Source: Robiginitomaculum sp.
Lineage (GTDB): Bacteria > Pseudomonadota > Alphaproteobacteria > Caulobacterales > Maricaulaceae
DNA length: 6,877 nt
Direction of reading: 5' to 3'
NCBI GenBank assembly: GCA_016765255.1
Contig: JAESQI010000098.1
Location: 1-6,877 of the forward strand
The notes under the pieces were generated by a model, which searched no databases, had not been told where the DNA came from, and saw only the letters and a list, made by a program, of their open reading frames with translations. The position numbers and the translations under genes are program-made. Positions 1-5,518 of this stretch are shown here, in pieces (the stretch's first letter is position 1; every line of letters begins with the position of its first letter).

Positions 1-1
1 G

Positions 2-301
2 ACGTTACCGGGACTGATGATTGGATTAAATCCGTTTTGGGGAAATAATGATGGAGCGATCCGTCTTACCCATATTCGGTCTGGGGCGAGGCACCTCATT
101 AGAAATATGGCCCGTATGCTGCGCTCTGGGCAATCACCATCGTCTTCAAATAAACTCGCACGACACGGCTTTACATCATGGTCGTTAGAGACAGCTACAC
201 TTGATTATACTGGCCCTATGGTGCTAGACGGCGAGTTCCTACCACAAACCAATGAGCCCATTACACTCTCTACTAGTCGCCCTCTCACATTTTTGAAATA
301 A
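2..301 (+). CDS. C-terminal fragment of a diacylglycerol/sphingosine (LCB5/YegS)-family lipid kinase; candidate ceramide kinase
   Basis: The frame is open to the left edge, so only the last 99 residues are visible; the internal ATG at 17 is not taken as the start. The fragment has the look of the C-terminal beta-sandwich domain of diacylglycerol kinase-family proteins: an N-terminal GLNPFWG segment, a basic stretch rich in Arg (IRSGARHLIRNMARML), and near the end the LDGE motif (VLDGEFLP) followed by short beta strands ending in PLTFLK. The ATP-binding and GGDGT-type catalytic part lies outside the window and cannot be checked. It is followed after a single base by the Tam41-like gene, so the two are probably co-translated, and it faces a ceramide-synthesis operon. 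By analogy with the ceramide kinase CpgB that I recall from the Caulobacter sphingolipid locus, the likely substrate is ceramide rather than diacylglycerol, but this is context-based. Family assignment is fairly sure, substrate is not. Confidence 0.6.
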   Translation, partial: TLPGLMIGLNPFWGNNDGAIRLTHIRSGARHLIRNMARMLRSGQSPSSSNKLARHGFTSWSLETATLDYTGPMVLDGEFLPQTNEPITLSTSRPLTFLK

Positions 302-302
302 C

Positions 303-1238
303 ATGCAAAACACACGCACCGCTCTCATCAATATTTTAAATGCCGAGCAAGTTGAACCGTCTGGGCCTGCCGCCTCTATGTGCGAAAAAATTAAGGCAAG
401 GCATCAAGGCCGCGTACAGGCTTTGCTCTATTATGGGTCGTCCTTACGGGCGATGAATGACCCCAGTAAAATGCTCGATTTTTACGTCATCATCGATAGC
501 TACTTCAAGACCCATAAAAATCCTATCCGCGCGGTTTTAAATGCGCTCATTCCGCCCGCCGTATATTATTTGGAAAATGAAAATCCAGACGGAAGCCTTT
601 CAACCTGTAAATATTCAGTTATGTCATTGACGGCTTTCGAGCGCCGAACAACAAAAAAAGCTTTTCTTTCCACGACTTGGGGCCGGTTTTCTCAACCATG
701 TGTGCTCTTATTTCCCAAAGATAAAACCATTCATTCGCGCATACAAAATGCACGTGTAAATGCGATCCTACATATGACGTCACTGACCCAACCACTTGTG
801 ACAACGCCGATATCTGCCGTACATTTTTGGGCAAAGGGGTTTTTACAAAGCTATAGAACTGAGCTGCGGCCAGAGAGTTCTGACAGTCGATCCCAAGAGA
901 TTGTCGCCCGCTACCAAGACAGATATGACAAAATTATGAACATACTTTACGGGCCAGCGAACGCGCAAGGGGAGTATAGTTTCCCGCAAAGTTCACGCCT
1001 AAAAGCGGTAGCCTGCAAATGGGGGTGGGGTTTGCGGCGTGTCCTTGGCAAACCGATGAACGCCGTTCGTGTTCTCAATAGTGCGTTCACATTTAGTGGT
1101 GGGATAGATTATGTTTTGCACAAAGTGAAATCCCATTCAGGCGTTACTCTCGAAATTAGCGAGGGACAACGCCGTCACCCAGTTTTATGGTCGCCAGTGC
1201 TGGCTTGGAAATTGTATCAACGCGGCGCGTTTAAATAA
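303..1238 (+). CDS. Tam41-like nucleotidyltransferase (phosphatidate cytidylyltransferase-like), candidate activator of phosphorylated ceramide
   Basis: A complete 311-residue protein with no signal peptide or obvious membrane span. Residues 41-66 carry the nucleotidyltransferase signature in the form seen in mitochondrial Tam41: LLYYGSS (Gly45-Ser46-Ser47) followed by KMLDFYVIID with Asp59 and Asp65, the likely metal ligands. A KYSVMSL strand (Lys103-Tyr104) and WGRFSQPCVLL (126-136, Gly127-Arg128, Pro132) match the family's KYGV-like and GRLHKPV-like blocks. The C-terminal part (about 235-285) has the RVLNSAFTFSGGIDYVLHKV segment, similar in place to the conserved Tam41 tail. Tam41 makes CDP-diacylglycerol from CTP and phosphatidic acid on a membrane surface. 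Next to a lipid kinase and a ceramide operon, the inferred role is transfer of a nucleotide to a phospholipid or ceramide phosphate. The ATG is one base after the preceding stop and no clear Shine-Dalgarno is seen, suggesting translational coupling. The fold is likely; the exact substrate is unproven. Confidence 0.68.
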   Translation: MQNTRTALINILNAEQVEPSGPAASMCEKIKARHQGRVQALLYYGSSLRAMNDPSKMLDFYVIIDSYFKTHKNPIRAVLNALIPPAVYYLENENPDGSLSTCKYSVMSLTAFERRTTKKAFLSTTWGRFSQPCVLLFPKDKTIHSRIQNARVNAILHMTSLTQPLVTTPISAVHFWAKGFLQSYRTELRPESSDSRSQEIVARYQDRYDKIMNILYGPANAQGEYSFPQSSRLKAVACKWGWGLRRVLGKPMNAVRVLNSAFTFSGGIDYVLHKVKSHSGVTLEISEGQRRHPVLWSPVLAWKLYQRGAFK

Positions 1239-1246
1239 TTAAGAGA

Positions 1247-2473
1247 TTACTGCGCGGCTAATGCGTCTTGAGCTCGCGCCATAACCAGTTCACTTTCTTG
1301 TCTCAGTTGCGCAAACCCTGACAAAATAAGATCAATGTCCTCAATAGTGTGGGCCGCAGACAAGCTGATACGGAGCAGAGAGCTCGATTGCGGCGTACCT
1401 GGCGGAATGGCCAAATTGACATAAATACCCTTTTCCATGAGCCAATTCCACTCACTTGCCGCGATCATTTCATTGGGTCGGCGTATGGCAATGATTGGGC
1501 TTGGCGGGGCGCAAAGATCAAACCCAAGGGCAGTAAGGCCTGCGTGAAGTTGCTCGGCCCGTGCTTGTAAATTTTCTCTAAGTTCTGGTTTATCCGCGAT
1601 TTTATCCAAAGCTGCCCGCGCTGCAGCCACATTGGACGGTGTTGGGGAGGCGGTAAACATATAGGCGCGCATGGCTTTTCGGGTGATTTCAAAATCTTTA
1701 TGGCGCGACAAACAAAACCCGCCAATGGAGGCAAGGCTTTTTGAAAATGTACCACTAATGAAATCAACGCGGTCAAGCACCCCCTCTTCTTCGGCCAAAC
1801 CGCACCCCGTTGGGCCATAAATACCGAAAGAATGAGCCTCATCAATATATAGAAATGCCCCGTGACGCTCGCAAACTTCGACAAACTCTTTGATCGGGGC
1901 TTTATCGCCAAACATGGAATACATGCCCTCTATCACGACCAAAGCAATCCCGCCTTCAATCTCACCTTGCCGTATCAGGCGTTTTTCCAGATCCGCTGGA
2001 GAATTATGACGAAACCGTATGGTTGGGGCGGCGCTTAAGCGGCATCCATCTATGATACACGCTTGACTATCGGCATCTATGAACAAAACATCTTTTGGCC
2101 CGGCCAGTGTCGAAATCGCAGCTAGATTTGTCTGATACCCAGTTGAAAACACAATGGCACTTTCCATGCCAGAATGCTTGGCCAAAGCATTTTCCAAATC
2201 AACATGCTCATCGTAAGAGCCATTAGCGATACGTGAACCAGTTGTACCTGTGCCGTGTTTTCGGGTGGCTTTTATAGAGGCGTCAATGCAATCTTGATCA
2301 AATGTCAGTCCAAGATAATTATTGGTTCCCGCCAAAATAATCTCTTTATTGCCGATAAGGCCTCGTGTTGCGTTTAAAATCCTGTCAAATTTAACACCGA
2401 ATGGGTCAACACCTAGCTTTTCTACCAAATCAACACGAGATTTGAGCGTAGAAAATTTATCGAATATGCCCAT
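1247..2473 (-). CDS. spt: Serine palmitoyltransferase (alpha-oxoamine synthase, PLP-dependent), with altered active-site residues
   Basis: This 408-residue fold-type I PLP enzyme covers the whole alpha-oxoamine synthase domain. It would condense an acyl thioester with L-serine to give 3-ketosphinganine, CO2 and free carrier, the first step of sphingolipid synthesis, in the cytoplasm. Visible landmarks are TNNYLGLTFD (50-59), HGTGTTGSR (73-81), IDEAHSFG (210-217, Asp211 to the pyridine nitrogen, His214), and SGTFSKSLASIGG (240-252) with Lys245 as the Schiff-base lysine. It aligns along its length with the Sphingomonas paucimobilis enzyme as I remember it. Two positions differ: Gln137 stands where that enzyme has the ring-stacking His159, and Ile356 where it has Arg378 of the RPPATP loop; the equivalent of Arg390 (Arg368) is kept. 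The ATG has an AAGG ribosome site 7 nt upstream, overlapping the acp stop. It is the last gene of the operon. Other members of the superfamily (KBL, BioF, ALAS) fit less well by context and motifs. Confidence 0.88.
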   Translation of the reverse strand: MGIFDKFSTLKSRVDLVEKLGVDPFGVKFDRILNATRGLIGNKEIILAGTNNYLGLTFDQDCIDASIKATRKHGTGTTGSRIANGSYDEHVDLENALAKHSGMESAIVFSTGYQTNLAAISTLAGPKDVLFIDADSQACIIDGCRLSAAPTIRFRHNSPADLEKRLIRQGEIEGGIALVVIEGMYSMFGDKAPIKEFVEVCERHGAFLYIDEAHSFGIYGPTGCGLAEEEGVLDRVDFISGTFSKSLASIGGFCLSRHKDFEITRKAMRAYMFTASPTPSNVAAARAALDKIADKPELRENLQARAEQLHAGLTALGFDLCAPPSPIIAIRRPNEMIAASEWNWLMEKGIYVNLAIPPGTPQSSSLLRISLSAAHTIEDIDLILSGFAQLRQESELVMARAQDALAAQ

Positions 2474-2480
2474 TATTTGA

Positions 2481-2484
2481 CCTT
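2481..2484 (-). promoter_or_regulatory. Shine-Dalgarno AAGG for spt, overlapping the acp stop
   Basis: Minus-strand AAGG lies 7 nt before the spt ATG and shares bases with the acp TAA codon, so the acp stop and spt start are closely coupled. Confidence 0.45.
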
Positions 2485-2761
2485 AAGACTGGGCTGTTAA
2501 TTGAATAACAGCATTGACAAGTTCTCCAACCGTTTTGATATCGGATACCATTTCCATAGGTATAGAAATATCGTAAAAATCTTCAAGTCCCATGATCAGA
2601 TCAAATACAGCTGTTGAATCGACTTCGAGGTCTGTCATGATCCCACTATGGTTAAGTATCTCCTTACCCTTGGGATTATAAGGGACGAGAAGCTCGCAAA
2701 TTTTATTAAATACATCTGAGTGTTTGATATCAGACACCTGCTGGGCGATAGATGGAGACAT
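2483..2761 (-). CDS. Acyl carrier protein dedicated to sphingolipid synthesis
   Basis: A 92-residue acidic protein with the typical four-helix ACP pattern. The phosphopantetheine attachment serine is Ser49 in TDLEVDSTAVFDLI; the usual DSL is here DST, with the conserved Asp48 before it. Helix II and the following loop (LIMGLEDFYDISIP, about 55-68) read as a standard ACP, and a TVGELVNAV segment forms the last helix. The N-terminus is roughly ten residues longer than in FabF-pathway ACPs. The ATG follows the TAA of the reductase gene with no base between, and AGAGGA lies 10 nt upstream inside that gene. Lying between a fatty acyl-AMP ligase/reductase pair and spt, it most likely receives the fatty acid from the ligase and presents it to Spt. 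The housekeeping AcpP would normally sit with fab genes, so this is a specialised copy. The partner assignment is inferred from position. Confidence 0.88.
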   Translation of the reverse strand: MSPSIAQQVSDIKHSDVFNKICELLVPYNPKGKEILNHSGIMTDLEVDSTAVFDLIMGLEDFYDISIPMEMVSDIKTVGELVNAVIQLTAQS

Positions 2762-3694
2762 TTAGGACAAATCCTCTAATAGTGTGGCCTTCAATATGGA
2801 CTGCAAACTCGTATCTGTTTGATATTTTGCACTCACGCTCCAGTCCTCATAGAGAAATTCCTGCAATTTGCCTAGCGTTAAATGCCCCTTGCCCAGTACA
2901 CGTTTTGTTACACTTGTACCACTGGCCACCATGTACAATAAAGACACGGGCAATGGGATAGGCCTAACGGGTTTACCAACTGCCTTAGCGCACTCACTTG
3001 CAAATTCTGGCCACGTCAGGCTGGCCCGAGTTGCAACGGAAACGGTTTTTCCGTCATGTTCGCCTTGCAGGCATGGCCCGATTAAAAACCTCGCCAGATC
3101 ATCAACATATGCGATGCCAATTTTTCGGTCTCGCCAATTTTTACCGCCAGGGCAAGGGAGATAGCCTTTTAAAATGAACGCGTAAAAAGGAGCAGTCGCC
3201 TTATCTCCCGCGCCAATAACGGCAGGGGCGCGCACGCAGACCCCTTTCATTTTCCCCAGTTTTCGAGAAAACCGACCCTCGCCCCCCCGTTTAGACGCTG
3301 CGTAATCTGATAATTTGGGTTTTCGGGCGGTGATTGACGAAAGATAGACAAACCGTTTGACGTTTTGCTCATTGGCAATACGTGCCAGATCACCCACAGC
3401 GGTAGAATTGATACGGAAATAATCGTCCTTCGTCCGCGCTGTCACCAAGCCTGCCATGTGAATGACCATATCAGCCCCCAGTGTCAGGGCTGCAAGGCTA
3501 GATGTGTCTTCCAGCGAGCCTTCAACCCAGTTGAGATTTTTTGATTGTAGCAAATTCGAATTCGATTTTGAGCGTACCAACGCTTTAACGCAGTAATTTT
3601 GATCCAAAAGCATTTGCAAGACCCGGCCGCCGACAAATCCAGTAGCTCCCGTCAAAGCAATAAGAGGCAATTGTGACTTAGGCTTAGATTTCAC
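2762..3694 (-). CDS. cerR: NAD(P)-dependent extended SDR reductase, CerR-like 3-keto-ceramide/3-ketosphinganine reductase
   Basis: A 310-residue extended short-chain dehydrogenase of the epimerase/dehydratase type. The N-terminal Rossmann fold has TGATGFVG (15-22, TGxxGxxG), a basic Arg41 after the second strand that hints at NADP(H), and HMAG at 79-82. The catalytic set is visible: VYLSS (116-120) with Ser119/Ser120, and YAASK (131-135) giving Tyr131 and Lys135. A VRAPAVIGAGD block (154-164) closes the core and the C-terminal region binds substrate. In Caulobacter the homologous gene in the same position encodes CerR, which I recall acting on the 3-keto group, probably after N-acylation. The start is GTG: it overlaps the upstream ligase stop in GTGA, and no good Shine-Dalgarno is seen, so translation is probably coupled to the ligase. 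The family is certain; the substrate is inferred from gene order. Confidence 0.8.
   Translation of the reverse strand: MKSKPKSQLPLIALTGATGFVGGRVLQMLLDQNYCVKALVRSKSNSNLLQSKNLNWVEGSLEDTSSLAALTLGADMVIHMAGLVTARTKDDYFRINSTAVGDLARIANEQNVKRFVYLSSITARKPKLSDYAASKRGGEGRFSRKLGKMKGVCVRAPAVIGAGDKATAPFYAFILKGYLPCPGGKNWRDRKIGIAYVDDLARFLIGPCLQGEHDGKTVSVATRASLTWPEFASECAKAVGKPVRPIPLPVSLLYMVASGTSVTKRVLGKGHLTLGKLQEFLYEDWSVSAKYQTDTSLQSILKATLLEDLS
2772..2777 (-). promoter_or_regulatory. Shine-Dalgarno AGAGGA for the ACP gene
   Basis: AGAGGA on the minus strand sits inside the last codons of cerR, 10 nt before the acp ATG. As acp begins directly after the cerR stop, this site lets ACP be made at its own rate, useful for a carrier needed in excess over the enzymes. 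Confidence 0.5.
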
Positions 3695-3721
3695 TGCTTT
3701 TTTTCAATAACCGCAATTGTG
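3658..3721. repeat. Imperfect direct repeat flanking the FAAL/cerR junction
   Basis: Two copies on the + strand: CAATAAGAGGCAATTGTG at 3658-3675 and CAATAACCGCAATTGTG at 3705-3721. The outer 6 and 8 bases are identical, and the spacers are 4 and 3 bases. The copies fall in different coding frames, so shared protein sequence does not explain them. They could be a trace of local duplication or a chance match. Confidence 0.35.
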
Positions 3722-5439
3722 TCGTCGGCTTGTAAATCAATCACATTGCCTGCAAGGAATTTTTCCCGCACTCGCGCACGACTTAATTTACCAGACGAGG
3801 TGATAATCATTGTAGAACGCGGCACTAGGATCAATTTCACAGGCGCGCCGATTTCCAAACGGATTGCCGAGCTGACACCCGTATGAATTTCTCCAAGCAA
3901 TTGCTGGTCACGTGTTCGGCACTCTAGCAGTAAGATAATATCTTTTTCGTCCCCGCTGCCCATCGAAAATGAACACGCCCGCCCGCACCGACTAGGGGCA
4001 GCCGCTTGCGCCGCCCATTCAATATCTTGTGGCCAAATATTGCGGCCATGCCATAGGATGAGGTCTTTAAACCGACCCGTTACGACCAATTGATCACCGA
4101 GCCAATAGCCAAGATCACCCGTATCCAACCAATTATCATCGGTAAATGCGGCTTGTGTGGCGAGTGCATTGCGGAAATATCCAGGCGTAATACTTGGCCC
4201 TTTTAAGCACACACGACCAACACGACGCCGGCCCATTATTTCTCCGTCCATACTGCGAATTTCGAGTTTATGATCTGGAATGACTTTCCCACACGCTATA
4301 AATGTACGCTTATTCTCATCGGCTGTCAGTTCAGATGCAGGTATGGCCTCACCCGTGCGCTCATAACGTTCCATGTCAATTGTGTCGCACAGCAAACCTT
4401 GCCCTTCGGGCGCAAATGTCGCAGCCAAAGTGGTCTCTGCCAGCCCGTAACTCGGCGTGAAAACACTGTCTTTAAATCCAAATGGCTCAAAAAGCTCAGT
4501 AAATGCTTTTAAAGGCTCAGGCTGTACCATATCACCGCCAATTCCCGCACGGCGCCAGCTTGAAATATCCAGTTCTCGGTCATTACGCCACCTACGAACA
4601 CAAAGTTCATAGCCAAATGTAGGGCTGAAGGACAATGTACCTTTATTGTCTTGGATAAGTTGGAGCCAAGTTATCGGGCGGCGCGTGAAGTCTGACGGAT
4701 CAAGAAAGTCCACGGTCATTTGCGCCATCATTGGGGTGATCATAAACCCGATCAAACCCATATCATGGTAAAGCGGCAACCAAGATACGCCTCGGTCAGA
4801 TGGGACGATACCCAGACCAGCTGAACTAATAATAGCTTTGCAATTGGCAACAACCGTTGCTTGCGTCCCAATGACACCTTTTGGTGAACTGGAACTGCCC
4901 GAAGAATATTGTATATAACAAAGATCGCGAGGGCTATGAGGACGCAAATCGTCATGACGGGGTAAATCTCCGACGCTTTCAAAACTAATGACAGGAATGT
5001 CATGGTCATTGAGAGCCGAGCTCATGATGTTTTCCATGCTGGCAGGGGTGAGCATTGCACTAAAATCACCTGTATCCGCCATGCGCTGTAATTGACGTTC
5101 ATAACTGCCGCGCCCGCCCAAAGTAACAGGTAGCGGCACGGGTGCTGGAACAAGCCCAGCATATTGGCACGCAAAAAACAAAATAGCAAAGTCTGGACTG
5201 GTGACAGCCGCAATACCAACACGGTCGCCTTTATCACATATTCCAACCAGATGATGGGCCATCTCAACGGCCTGATCTCGAAGGTCTGTGTAGCTTAAAC
5301 TTGACTTAAGATCGCCACGGCTAGAATAAAAATTAAATCCTGTTTTGCAGGTCGCAGCATATTCGAGCGCGTCAATCAATGTTGTAAAATCGCCAGACAC
5401 CATTGGTTGGCCACGATCCGTACTTGTCGGTAGATTCAT
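3691..5439 (-). CDS. Fatty acyl-AMP ligase (FAAL/acyl-CoA synthetase family), predicted to load the adjacent ACP
   Basis: A 582-residue ANL-superfamily adenylating enzyme. In order, numbered from the chosen ATG: the P-loop-like YIQYSSGSSSSPKGV (175-189), SWLPLYHDMGL (219-229), SYGLAET (330-336), DTGDLG (439-444), hinge-region GRFKDLI (455-461) followed by GRNIWPQDIE (465-474), and a C-terminal SSGKLSR with Lys551 as the likely catalytic lysine. The LPLYHDMGL and GRNIWPQDIE forms, and the segment around 345-395, are typical of fatty acyl-AMP ligases that pass acyl groups to a carrier protein instead of CoA, which fits the ACP two genes downstream. The ATG at 5439 is preferred to an in-frame TTG at 5451 because GGGGA lies 5 nt before it, while the TTG has no ribosome site and overlaps this one. 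The gene is first in the operon and ends in a GTGA overlap with cerR. CoA as final acceptor cannot be excluded from sequence alone. Confidence 0.86.
   Translation of the reverse strand: MNLPTSTDRGQPMVSGDFTTLIDALEYAATCKTGFNFYSSRGDLKSSLSYTDLRDQAVEMAHHLVGICDKGDRVGIAAVTSPDFAILFFACQYAGLVPAPVPLPVTLGGRGSYERQLQRMADTGDFSAMLTPASMENIMSSALNDHDIPVISFESVGDLPRHDDLRPHSPRDLCYIQYSSGSSSSPKGVIGTQATVVANCKAIISSAGLGIVPSDRGVSWLPLYHDMGLIGFMITPMMAQMTVDFLDPSDFTRRPITWLQLIQDNKGTLSFSPTFGYELCVRRWRNDRELDISSWRRAGIGGDMVQPEPLKAFTELFEPFGFKDSVFTPSYGLAETTLAATFAPEGQGLLCDTIDMERYERTGEAIPASELTADENKRTFIACGKVIPDHKLEIRSMDGEIMGRRRVGRVCLKGPSITPGYFRNALATQAAFTDDNWLDTGDLGYWLGDQLVVTGRFKDLILWHGRNIWPQDIEWAAQAAAPSRCGRACSFSMGSGDEKDIILLLECRTRDQQLLGEIHTGVSSAIRLEIGAPVKLILVPRSTMIITSSGKLSRARVREKFLAGNVIDLQADDTIAVIEKKQ
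3697..3703 (-). other. In-frame A AAA AAG slippery heptamer at the FAAL/cerR junction
   Basis: The end of the FAAL gene reads GAA AAA AAG CAG TGA on the minus strand. The A AAA AAG heptamer is in the frame needed for dual-tRNA -1 slippage (dnaX type). After a -1 shift the reading frame continues as GCA GTG AAA, where GTG is the cerR start codon, so slippage would join FAAL to CerR in one chain. The sequence is seen directly; that frameshifting occurs is only a hypothesis, as no clear upstream stimulatory Shine-Dalgarno or downstream hairpin was found by eye. Confidence 0.3.
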
Positions 5440-5444
5440 AAATA

Positions 5445-5449
5445 TCCCC
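5445..5449 (-). promoter_or_regulatory. Shine-Dalgarno GGGGA that fixes the FAAL start at ATG 5439
   Basis: GGGGA on the minus strand lies 5 nt upstream of the ATG at 5439-5437. It overlaps the start region that an upstream TTG (5451) would use, which argues against the longer form with four extra residues. Confidence 0.6.
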
Positions 5450-5479
5450 AAAGCAACACAAAAATGCTACATTTAGCCC

Positions 5480-5507
5480 TTAATACCTAATAATAAATAA
5501 AAGTAAA
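5480..5507 (-). promoter_or_regulatory. Candidate sigma-70-type promoter for the FAAL-cerR-acp-spt operon
   Basis: In the A/T-rich gap after the gdh stop, reading the minus strand, TTTACT (5507-5502) is followed after 16 nt by TATTAA (5485-5480). A start near 5473 would leave a leader of some 33 nt ending in the GGGGA ribosome site. The boxes are imperfect and A/T-rich DNA gives such matches by chance, so this is tentative. No good terminator separates it from gdh, so read-through from gdh remains possible. Confidence 0.3.
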
Positions 5508-5518
5508 GCGTGTGAGTA

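Noticed and set aside
1222..1258. GC-rich inverted repeat around the convergent stop codons
   Set aside because: Only about 4 bases of CGCG pair across a long loop; not a credible bidirectional terminator.
1465..1911. 148-residue open frame on the minus strand within spt
   Set aside because: It lies wholly inside spt in another frame of the same strand, and its product shows no recognisable domain; spt is fully supported by motifs.
2752..3164. Open frames on the + strand opposite cerR
   Set aside because: Antisense shadows of a well-supported reductase; no domain, no ribosome site.
5440..5451. TTG start for the acyl-AMP ligase at 5451
   Set aside because: It would overlap the GGGGA ribosome site that serves ATG 5439, and has no Shine-Dalgarno of its own.
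5461..5482. Small hairpin GCTA-AATG-TAGC followed by a T run on the minus strand after gdh
   Set aside because: The stem has only 4 pairs and is A/U-containing, and it lies downstream of the proposed promoter; too weak to call a terminator.
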